From: Buxus sempervirens
Lineage: Eukaryota; Streptophyta; Magnoliopsida; Buxales; Buxaceae
Length of the DNA: 64,000 nt
Assembly: GCA_947561395.2 (NCBI GenBank)
Contig: OX387184.1
Coordinates: 38,926,766 to 38,990,765 of the forward strand
Direction of reading: 5' to 3'
Part shown: piece after piece, positions 43,301 through 55,300 of the stretch
Layout of the letters: each line of letters opens with the position of its first letter
Numbering within the stretch: position 1 is the first letter of the stretch
Made by a program: the position numbers and the translations under genes
Notes under the pieces: generated by a model
Databases searched by the model: none
What the model was told of the DNA's origin: nothing
What the model saw: only the letters and a program-made list of their open reading frames with translations

Positions 43301-46300
43301 AAAACCTATGGGTGCAAAACCCTCTTTGTCAGAAGGAAGAGAATCATAATTAGAGAATCGGAGAGGTTCTTGGAGTTAAAGAAACTTTGAAGCAGGTTCG
43401 CATCCTGAGTGCATTCTTGCAAAAATGACATTGGTTGGCTATTGAATATAATAGATGATGCCCAAAACTACATGAGGATGGTGGATATGATCAGAAGGAA
43501 GACAGCTGGGAACACGGTGTTCTCTTCTAAAATAATGATGAGATAATATAGGGCGAATAGTGATTGTGTCCTGCTGCTACAAACATCTTCCCCTCAGAAA
43601 ATAGGCAGATTAAGTGGAGATATATCTTGGATGGATAGTTCCAAGTATCGGCTCTGATGAAAGGCAAGAAGAAGATAAAGTTGGAAAGATCACTCGCTAT
43701 GGGGGATCTAAGCACTAAACACAACACAGAGGAGAGAGGTACAATGAAGAAGGTCAGCATACTTAAAAAGCTCCTTTTTGTGAACAACACCAAAAGCAGA
43801 CCAATAAGAGAAGGAAATGACCCGTTGATTGAAATTATCTAACAATGCACTCTTAGAGATAAGGTATTTTGCTTTGTCATTTCTTTAGGGTCTTGAAGCA
43901 GAGTTGGAGACTTTAGGATCCCAAGATGATGATCTGGTCTTGACTGAGGGTTTGAATGAGGTGACTGCATTTGATCCCAATAATATTGAAGCTGGCAACA
44001 TCATAAAAAATACCTAGGTGATTACATCGATGGGCAGTAGAGTGGCTGTTGATCCTTGGGAGTCTAGGTGGATGGATGGCAGATACACTTATACGGTTTA
44101 TCCCCACATCTGATTGCATCAAATACATTCACAGAAATGGGAGGATCTTTTGGGAACTACAAGAAATCGATGAAGCATTAAAGGATGGAACAATCAGGCT
44201 TAAAATCAAACATAAAATGATGAGAAGAATCCTGCATTGTATGGCAGTTTGGACGGATATAGGTGGTATGAAATATTTGTAGGCCTCTCACTGGAGAAGA
44301 TAAATGCAATCCGAGTACAGATCAGAGACGAAGAAAAGTGCTGAAGGAGAGAGTAAGCCTGTTGTCTGCTACAAGTCCAAGAAGGAAGGCATCTCTGAGT
44401 CTTGGCAGTCAGGAAAGATCATCAGGTTATAAACACCTAGCTTGTACCTTGGGTGATGGTCTTGGTGGCAATGGCACATACTGCAGGAGAAAAATATCCA
44501 TTTTCAGCTCTAAAGAGATGTCTCAGAATCCTGAAAGAGCACTTAGGACCAACAGCGAGACAGAATTTTGGAAGGCTATCTGCAGGATGCTCCTTCATAT
44601 CTCTGTTCTCAGCTCATTCTTGGCCTTCATTGCCTCCACATTCATATCCAGGTAATGCCCAGTGTTCTAATTCTTCTTCTAATTTTGCACCTGTATTAGC
44701 TAGATATGGAGTTTGTTTTAATGATCTGTCAGTTAATGCCTCGTTTTGTGCTCAGTTACCAATTGCTGATCATATGTATTATAGTACGGATTCCTTGGCA
44801 AGGGGACTAGAATGTGGAGAAGTAGATTGCAAGGACAGTAAGGATCAGATTATTGGATATTGTGGGAATTAAGTAGATGAATTCTGGGATATTCTGGAGT
44901 TCTGCAGATTACATTTTAGACAAGGTGGTTGACTCGGGAGGGGTTGAGGTCCCACTGTCAAAAGTGGTGCAGGATTTTAGAGCGAGTATGGATGGGGCCT
45001 AACTGGTTTCTGAATGAAAGTCATGTCTTGGAATATAAGAGAGTTAGTCGGAGATGAAAAAACAAAAGAAGCTAAAGATTTGTGTGTAATAGTTAAGCCA
45101 GATCTTGAGGTTTTGTTAGAATCCAAACTACATTGGGTGGATAGAAACACTTGTGAGAAGGATTTGTGGGTGGGAACCAAGATTGGAAAATGGGAATTAC
45201 TCCCTTCATTGGGATCCTCATGATGCATATTGGTGGTGTGGAACAATCTGTTAGTGGAAAGAAAAGAGGTAGTCACTGGTCAATTCTCAGTTTCAGTGAG
45301 ATTTGTTTGTTTGAAGGATGGACGTGATTGGTGGTTCACATGGTTATATGGACCAAGTTGGCAAGAAACTGAGAACAATTTTTGGGAAAGCTTAGCAATA
45401 GGAGTCCAAGCCCAAATCACCCTTGGCTTATGATGGATGATTTTAGCATTATTGGGTGTTCCTCTAGAGTCAAAAGAAATATGAGGCTCTCAGAGTAGAT
45501 TCAGAATTGTGAGCAGTTTTACTACCCTTTCAGGGGTGAACCTTTGACATGCCTGATCTCCAGGAATCAAATCTTGCTCTATCTTAGATAGAGTCCTGCT
45601 TCAGTTGCTTGTGGCTTGCCTTTCGCAAGAGTATTCTAGTCCTCCATACCCAGATCCATATCTAACCATTTCCCCATTGTGGTTTCAGATGATATCCATC
45701 CACCAGGTCCAACAACTTTTAGATTCGAGAATATGTGGCTTAAATATATTACTTCCTGGACATTGTAAATAGATGGTGGAAGGAATCGGTTAATGGGGAA
45801 CACAAGTTTTTTTTCATGAGTTATCCAACGGATGAAGAGTAAAAATACAATCTCTAAGCTATGTGTAAATGGAGAGAAGATGGATACATGGAATGATATT
45901 GTCCAAGTGCTGAATGATTTCTATTCCCAAATCTATAATTCAGAACAAAAGTATAGGTTCTTTTTAAAACAGGAGAATAGGCATCAGTTGGGGGTCTCCT
46001 TTAGGATTTGAATGGAGGGGGAGTTTGAGGTGGAGGAAGTTCAAAGGGCAGGAATGCTAATGGCTGGTGACAAGGCTTCAGTGCTGGATGGATTCTCAAT
46101 GAGCATTATATTTACTATAAGGAGTCAACATAAAGTTACTGTACATTTTTGTAATCTCACGAATTGATTAAGAGCTGGTCTTGAACTAAAACATAAACGA
46201 AAATAAAAGCTTAAAATCTGATAATTGAGAAAATTTTCGCATTGATGTCTGTCCTTCAATCAAGGTAGCAGGCACGTGTTTTTTATTTTTCTCCCTTTCT

Positions 46301-49300
46301 CACTGAATCCTTAGCAATATAAAGTTTTCTTGGACACTCATGTGCTTTTGATTGGGTCATAAGAATTCTCAGAGGAATTATGATATAGAAGTGTAACAGA
46401 TTATTGAGAATCAAGATATATTTCACAAATTTCAAAACTTTCCTTGAGGTTCTTTGCTACTATGAAAATTCTGGGGTTATTGATGACACACCAACATATT
46501 CTACCTAACAATTCCAAATCCATGGCATGTTAATTTCCAAATTGTGGGGAGGGGGCAGGCAGAGAGATATATAGCTTTTTATGAGTTTGTAACTCACTTT
46601 TACAAAGAGAGTACTTGGTGCCAACATAGAATGGGCATCTATGCCATTAAGATAGGCTTTGACCTCAGGTATACCAGAACCTGCTGCTGCAGGGGCAACA
46701 TATGCACAGAGGGTTGCTGCAGCAATTGCTAATACCATGTTGCAACCAATAAATGCTGCAAATGCCTGGTAGAACCTGCACCGGAACCATAAGCACAGCA
46801 CTGTTATTGAGACAGGTAGAAATAAATTTCATGGAGTGCAAGCTAATACATTAAAAAGAAATCAAGCTATCTCATGGCCACCACTTCTTTCTTTAATTAT
46901 ATCAGGCAATGATCACTAACAATGCCTAACATTCCTCCAAGTTGACTTGAATTTCAGAAAGACATGTAGAAAATGTTCTTAAAAGGAATTTCTGGGAATA
47001 ATAATAAGAACCAATTAATGTAAAGATACCATCTTAATATTGTTCCCAACAAGCAGATTAACATTTGTTCACCAAATTTACTAGCATTTTGAACAATAGC
47101 TCCATTCATTAAGAGTAAATCTAGGCTTCATAACAGTGAAAGCAAGTCTTGAGGTGTGACATTGCAGGTGAAATCAACAAAACTTACTTCTGCTTAAGCA
47201 TGAGATTGCTAATGAGCACCAATTTGAAACCAGCAATATTCTCGACCGCAAGGTTATTAAAGAAGCCAACAAGCCCTGTACTTAGACCTATTAGAAGTGC
47301 AAATGTCCACTTTAGGACAACGTACTGAAATATCTGAACCTTTTTCCTTGATCTCCAATCCTGCTTGAATAAAGCATTTTCAACAATCCTAGAGATAAAA
47401 TATACAGATAAGTAAAAAAGAACACTAAGATGAACAAGAACTAATTTTGGTAAGACTTTCCACACAATTGAGAAAGTTTAGGAAGCATACATGGGCAAAG
47501 CTTTACCATTAACACTAAATGTCACTATTTCATGTGAACAGGGAGAATGTAAAATACTTAATGACAATGCATAAAACTATATTCTTGATAAGAGAAAAAA
47601 ATCGAACTGATACCATAAATAATTCAGACACTACAGATGGAATATTTGGAGAAAAAGTTAAACAGATTTTTCTACTAAGTGCAGTAGGTGTTTTTTTTTT
47701 CTTTTTTAAAGAAAATATGCACACAAATTTCTAAATAATTATGGTGGATCCAAAAGATACCATTGGATTTTTAACATTATCATAGCAGTTATAATAGAAA
47801 TAGTTTTGAGTTCTCTAATCTTATGCTACATGCAACTTACACTAAGATATCTCATTTCACTAGTGAAGTCTAATTCTTACATTCTTATTGAGGTTATAGA
47901 CTGTAGAAATCTAATTGAAAAACCATAAAAATTGTTTTTCTGAGCATTATCCAAATCTAAAAATCATATGTGTGGAAATGAAGGAAAGTGAGGCCTATCA
48001 TAAGTTTAAAGCATTTACATGGATAGCATTTTAAAATAAAATCAGCGCTTTTTATACTTCAGTCTTCAGTTGAGAAGGAAGTGCAAATCCATAAAACCTC
48101 ACAAATTGAACTAAGATAAATGGGATTGATGAGTTTCAAACAATTCATTTTTACATATAGTGTTTTAGTGATTTTTCTCCAATTTTTGAGTTATGTCCTT
48201 AAAAATCATGCAGTTAGTTCAGATCAGCAACTTGGTTTTTAGAGCCAAGAGAGAGAATTTTTATGGAACTATATTTCCATGACTTGCTTTACTTCCAGCC
48301 ACGTTTATGGAAGGAGAGAAATCAAATAGACTTTTAATATAATAAATAATGTTTTATAGAGGATTAGAGCAACAATATAATCTAAACTATCTATAGCTAA
48401 GGAACTCTTAAGGTTATCTAGAAAAGGAGGCTCCGAGAACTTCCTGGTTCGAAGACGGGTTTTCTACCCATTCGATTTCTGCAGATTCGGCTACCAGAAA
48501 GCTCTCTTTGGCACCGCGTTGCTGAGTAATCTGGAGTTTTATTCGTGTTTCATGCTTCCATGGGAGAGCTGCGTGATAAGGGTTTTGCAGAGTTTGAATC
48601 TGCTTTTCCCGCTCTTTCTCCTTCAAGCGTTTCCACAACCCTCATGGGGTAGGGGACCATGGCAACAGTCGAGAGGCTTCGCACAGAATCCTGGGTGATG
48701 CTGGTGGGGTTCCGAATGCCCTGCCTCAAGGGGTCGCACTCTCAGGATCACCGGGTTCTTCTGCTCAGGGCAATGGATCTGGGGATGCTAGGCCTAGACA
48801 TTGGACTGATCTTTTTCCTAATGGGGGGTCATCTAAGAGTAAACTTGATTACCATCATCCTACCCAGGTGAATGGGAGGGTGGTTATTTCTCCTCCTCAA
48901 GAAGTTGCCAACGAAGGTATTAGATATTGGCAGGGCTGTCTTGTTGGGTATTTCTTGGATAAACCTCTACCGTATGCTGTTGTTAAGAGCTTAGTCAATA
49001 AGCTATGGGGGAAGGAAGGTACGGTCGAAGTCAATGGTGTTGATAATGAATTCTTCATGTTCCAGTTTGCCAACTCTACCATGAGGGATAAGGTTTCGGA
49101 TCAAGGACCTTGGTTCCTGGCTGGCAAATTGCTCATCCTCAGAGAATGGGAAACAAATTTGAACCTGGAAAAAGCTCAGTTCAACAAAATTCCTGTATGG
49201 ATTAAATTGTTGAATGTTCCCTTGGAGTTTTGGTCTCCTATGGGATTAAGTTTTCTTGCAAGCGGAGTGGGTAAGCCACTGTGTTTAGATGATTCCATTG

Positions 49301-52300
49301 AAAGAAGATCAAGACTATCCTATGCTCGGGTGTGTGTTGAAGTCGATGTTGAATGCTCTTTTCCTGATAAGATTTTCTTGAGAACAGGGGATGATGAGTC
49401 TTCAGAGGTCAAAATTAGTGTGGATTATGGGTGGAAACCGGCGAGATGTACTTTATGCAATGTCTTCGGCTACTCTAACAATAAGTGTTACAATGGGAGG
49501 AACCAACTGTGGAGGCCAACAGGCAGAACTATCCAAAGCACAGAGGGTGAAGAGGTGGAGAGGGCTGAGACATCTATCCACCCACCCCCTGCCGTTCATA
49601 GTAATGGTGGGGTTCAAGAGGATGAGGTAGCTTTGGAGTCTTGTGGAGTTCTAGAGACAACAGATAACAATGCCTCAAAGTGGACGACAGCAAAAGGGAA
49701 AGCTAAAGTTGTCGAGAATCCGATAGATAGTATTAGGGGAAGTGAAAAGGGTGAGACTTCTACATCTACTTCTTTAAGTGAAGTGGGTAATAACGTTCAG
49801 GTATCTCATCCTGAGTTACTTGAGACTACTGGTGTGGATAAACAGCCCATCAATATCACTCCTAATAAGTTTGATGTTCTAACCTTCCATGAGAATGGGG
49901 ATCAAAGTGGAAGTTCATCTAAGAAGAAGAATAAGAGGAAAGGGAAAAAAAGGATTTTGGTGGATGAGATTGCAATGAGGGAAGCAAAAAAACTTGTAGG
50001 CCAAGAAAGTGGCAGTTCAGAGGTGATCTGTGAGGACGCTCTCAATGAGCCTTGCCATGTTTAAACTTGCAACTTGGAACATAAGGGGTCTTAATGATCC
50101 CTCCAAACAAAGGGAGGTAAGATTTTTGGTTGCTTCCCGAAAGTTGAATATAATTTGTCTTGTGGAGACTAAGGTTAGAAGTGAATGCACAAGTAGTATG
50201 GAGTTTAATATGCCCGAAGTGGGATTGTATTGCAAACTATTCTCAGGCACTTAAAGGCAGAATTTGGATTCGTTTTGATCCCATAGTAACTATCACGAAT
50301 GTGTTGCATGTATCTCACCAAATGATTCACTGCTATGTGAACTTGTTGCCGTTCAAGAAAACTTGCTTTATTTCCTTCATTTATGGGGACAATGATGCTA
50401 AGGAGGGAGTGTAGCTATGGAGGGATTTAAAGGTATGGAGTCAAGATCAACCTTGGCTAAATCTGTGTTCGTAAATCTATTGAGAAAGTTGGAGGCAAAC
50501 AAATAAATCAGAGATCAACTCATGAGTTTAACAGCTTCATAGATGACTGTTACCTATCTGAACTTAAGTTCAAGGGATTCTCTTACACTTGGAGTAATAG
50601 AAGTGAGGGTCCAAGGAGAATTGCATGTAAGCTGGACCATGCACTTGTCAATCAAGGTTGGATTCAAGAGTTCAATAACTCTGAAGTGGAATTTATTGCT
50701 CGAGGTATATCGGATCATAGTCCCATAGTAGTCACGGTGTATCCAGATTATCCGAGAGTTAATAGGCCATTCAAAATTTTCAAATTTTGGACTTCGAAGG
50801 AGGATTTCTGGCAGCTTGTCTCTGAGGTTTGGGGGACAAGGGTAGCAGGGTCTCCGATGTTTAAATTGGTGTCTAGACTCAAAATGTTGAAGGTAAGGCT
50901 CAAGGCTTGGAGTAAGGAGAGGAGATTTTCAGATATATCTCAACAAGTTCAGATAACTCGAAGCAATCTTGTGGCTATTCAGGAGGAAATACAGGTGAAC
51001 TAGGGAAATTCTGAATTAATAAGAAAGGAGAAGCAAATCCAGAACGAGCTGGCATCTCTGACCAAAGATGAGGAATCACAAATTCGTCAAAAATCCGGGT
51101 GATTGTGGATGAAGGAGGGTGATCAGAATTCGAGTTTTTTTCACAGTTCACTCATATCGAGAAGAGCCTTTAACAGTATTTTGAGTCTACGAGATCAACA
51201 ACAAATACAGCAACATATTGTGGATTATTATCAGAACTTTTTTGGGGTCAAGCAAGAATCAATGTATACCCATTAATTTCCAGTTTGAGCGACTGCTTTC
51301 ACAGGAACAGATTGACATGCTGAAGAAAGAGATATCCGATGAAGAGATTACTGCAACTATGTTCTCTCTTAAAGATGAGAAGGCTCCTGGTCCAGATGGA
51401 TTTACGGCTTGGTTCTTCAAGAGAGCATGGTCAATTGTTGGAGATGTTTTTAAGAGTGCGATTAGAAGCTTCTTCGAATCTAGTCGATTACTCAAGCAAC
51501 TGAACAATACCATTATATCTCTTGTCCCAAAGTGTGGAAGCCCTAAGAAGGTGAGTGATTTTAGGCCAATATCATGTGTAAACACTATATATCAGTGCAT
51601 ATCCAAAGTGCTAGCTAATAGGATAAAGAAGGTTGTTGGTGATCTTGTTGGGTCTTACCAATCGGCTTTTATCCTGGGTCGGAGATTGATGGATAATTTG
51701 CTGATAACACATGATCTTCTTCATAAATACCATATGAATGGTGGTAAACCAAGATGTGCCATTAAGATTGATGTGAGGAAAGCATATGATTCTGTGGAGT
51801 GGTCGTGTGTTAGAAGTATCATTCAAGGTCTGAATTTTCCACAGGTGTTTGTTGAGTGGATAATGGAGTGTGTATGTCCCCCTCTTATTTGGTAATGATT
51901 ATGGCAGCCTAAATGGTTTCTTTAAGGGTGCTAGGGGTCTTAGACAAGGGGAGCTAATGTCCCCTTATTTATTTGTTTTGGTAATGGAGATGTTCAACAA
52001 GGCATTGCAGGAGAACACCAAGGAGAAGTTCAGGTGTCACCATAGATGCACTCAACCAGATATCAAGTGTTTATGTTTTGCTGATGATTTGTTTGTCTTT
52101 GCCCAGGGGATAGTGAATCAATGCCGTGCATTTCTGAAACCTTGAAGCAATTCGACAAGATCTCTGCCCTTCAGGTTAATGGGAGACATTATACTTACCC
52201 AATCAGGTTTCTCCATGGGCACTCTTCCGGTGAGGTACCTCAGTTTACCTCTTATTTCTTCAAGATTATCTGCAAAGGACCGTGAACAACTTGTGGACAG

Positions 52301-55300
52301 AGTTAAGGCAAGAACAACAGCTTGGAGGACAAGAACTTTATGGTTTGCAGGGAGGTTAATCTTGATAAAATCGGTACTGTTTGCAATATTAGTGAATTGG
52401 CTCTCAGTTTTTATTCTTCCAAAAGAAGTGCCATATGACCTGGAAAGAATATGTAGGAGATTCCTGTGGGGTGGTGTTAATATGGGCAAAAGAATATGCA
52501 CGATAAAATGGGATGTTGTGTGTTCAAGTAGAGATCAAGGTGGTCTGGGTGTGCTCAATATGCATGTGTGGAATCAAAGTGCCGTTCTAAGACTGGTGTG
52601 GGTGATTGCAAGTGGCTCCTCAAATCTGTGGGTGTAATGGGTTTCAACAAATCTCTTGAGAAACCGAAATTTCTGGGTTATACCAATGCCGACAAGCTGC
52701 TCCTGGGTTTGGAGGAAAGACCTACTGCTTTGAGATTTATTAAACATAAGATCCATGATGGTAGAGGTACGTCTTTGTGGTATGATAATTGGCACCCAGT
52801 GGGTCCTCTTTTTCAAAGGTTTGGGCAAAGACTAATATATGATTCAGGTCTATTATCTACAGCAAAAGTGGAGGATTATAATTAGAGATAATGAGTGGGA
52901 TGTACCTATAGCTGTTGCGGCTGATCTCCTTGAAGCGTGGAGCAAGTTGCAGGAGTTTCCGAAGCCGGATTCAAGCATGCAAGATAGAGTTACTTGGGTA
53001 GCGACCAAATCTGGGCAATTTGAGATTAGTGGAACATACAAAGCTCTAGTCGGCAATGCTTTAAGGGTCACATGGTTTGAGGTAGTATGGTATCCCATGA
53101 GCATTCCTCGTCATGCATTTTGTTTATGGACAGCCATTAGGAAGAGATTGTTAACAAAGGACAGGTTGAATAAGTGGGGAATGAACATGTGCACAGGATG
53201 TATTCTCTGTAGAAAGGAAGACGTGACTCATGCTCAATTGTTCTTTGAGTGTGAGTACAGCAAGGGTGTATGGAGAACATTCTTATCAATGAACTGCCTT
53301 AACACAAGAGATAGAAGCTGGGAACAAATAATTGCATGGGCGGCAACTACACGGAGGAGGAAGGATCCGATTAATATCCTAAGGAGGCTAACACTAGCGG
53401 CGGTTGTCTATCACATATGGTGTGCGAGGAATAGGCGTATATTCAGAAATTTGTATCTTCCCCCTCAAGCTATTGAAGGATTCATTGAAGCGGATATTGT
53501 CTCGAGTTTGGAAGGGAAAAGATGGAAGATAATTGATTCTGATCTTCATAGGCAGGTGGCTCAAAGTCTTACTTGGTTTTTTTGCTATGATGTAGTGTGG
53601 TAATTCCACCTATTTTGGTTGTATTTTGATATACTTTTTTCCTTTTTGGATTTTGTAAGTTGTGAGCTACTTGGCTCTGTTGTACATATCTTACACTTAT
53701 GGAATACAATTAACTTAACTTTCAAAAAAAAAAACTCTTAAGGTTATCTCAATTGTAATGCAGTGCTAGACTCCTCCACCTATTACAACATGATTCTGCA
53801 CAAGAATAGAAGTAGTTAGTTGGTAGTTAAGTTTGTTTGCTTCTATACTTAAGTTTGTCGGCTTCAGTTAAGTTTGTTAACGTTTCTGTTAGCTGGTCTG
53901 TACAGAATGATAGGACGTGTGTGTTAGTTATTTCTGGTAGAATATTCTGTTAGCCACTTTTTCCGCTGCATATATTTTCTGTGATTTGTAATTCAGTTCA
54001 CTCTCTCAATTAGTAAGAATGTATGAGTTTATTTCATCTTTTTCATTTTCTGCAGTTTTAAAGAATATTTTAGGAGGCTTTATCAACTTTCTTACATGTT
54101 TCAGTGAATAAAAAGAAAAATAGTTAGTATCACAGTGATTAGCTATGAGATCTTATAATTTAAATGGGGGCTCATATATAAAAGAATGGGCCTTGATATG
54201 ATTTTTTCATATGATGTGTGCTTAGCAAGACAAACCAGAATAGATTTTTTTATAAATGAATATCTTGAAACCAAAGGGTCATAAAGAAGTCAAATTATGG
54301 TGTAGTATAGGCAATGAAATTTCAGTACAAATAGTAGTGGATGTGAAGCAATTGCAAGAATTTGAGGATCACGACTCCTCCAAAAGTAAAAATTTTCATT
54401 ATCTCATTTATTAATCAAAAGGGTGATGCTTAGGGTGATAGTGTGCATAGAATTATAGAGGAATGGCTTACATGCAGAGGCTCTGGATGAGTGACTTATG
54501 TGAAGAGGTGCTTATTAAGGATTATGTGATTGGCCTTTCTAAATCAAGCTAAAAGGATAATTCACAAGATATCTATTAGGCCCATTGTGATGTAGAAATA
54601 GAACAGTGGGAAACAAAGAGGCAAATTTCAATTAATCTGCTTATAACTTAAATGAGAATTTTGTGATTGATATCTTGAACTACAAATAAAGATAAAGGTA
54701 AGATCCAAATATATCTAAGAGAGTCTTGAGATTCGTTTTGATTTTAAGCCATCTCAAAATTTCAGCAAGATTCCATATAGATTTCCAATATTTTGAAGAA
54801 ATTTAAAAGAAAAAAAAATTTATGAACTTTGTAATTTTATTTTGATATCATCAAGACTAAAAATTAAGAATATAACCAATACTTGAAACAAGATCAATAA
54901 TCAGAAATGGGAACTCCACCCAGCCCCATCATGAAATTTGAAAGCATGCTATTTCTATGAATGAACTGTGTGTGCAGTAATACACAAAACTAACATTTAT
55001 AAACTCATTCAAATACTTCTGAGTTTCCAGTTGGCAAATCAAGCTACCATGCCAAGTTTGGTTGCACAAATTGTAGCAAGCAAAAGCTTCATTGGATCTG
55101 AATTTATTTTTCTTTTGGGTATTGTAAGTAATCTGGTTTATAATTGTAATGGGCATAAGTAAAACAACATTGAGACAGATTAAGATATTTTTGGACAGTT
55201 TAAAACTATTCTGCCTTAGGTCTGCATGATTGATCATTTGGCATGGCCCTACCTATGAAAAATGTATCATTCATGAACATACACCAAGTAAGAAAAAGAA

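Larger units (their letters stand above)
48420..53732 (+). mobile_element. Near full-length L1-type LINE in CLC-c intron 1, antisense to the gene
   Basis: It is 5.3 kb with a 5' leader, ORF1 (DUF4283 plus zinc knuckle), ORF2 (endonuclease, RT, zf-RVT), a short 3' UTR and poly-A, bounded by a perfect 17-bp TSD. ORF1 is nearly open; ORF2 has several breaks. The exact TSD and readable domains point to a fairly recent insertion, now immobile. Confidence 0.95.
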
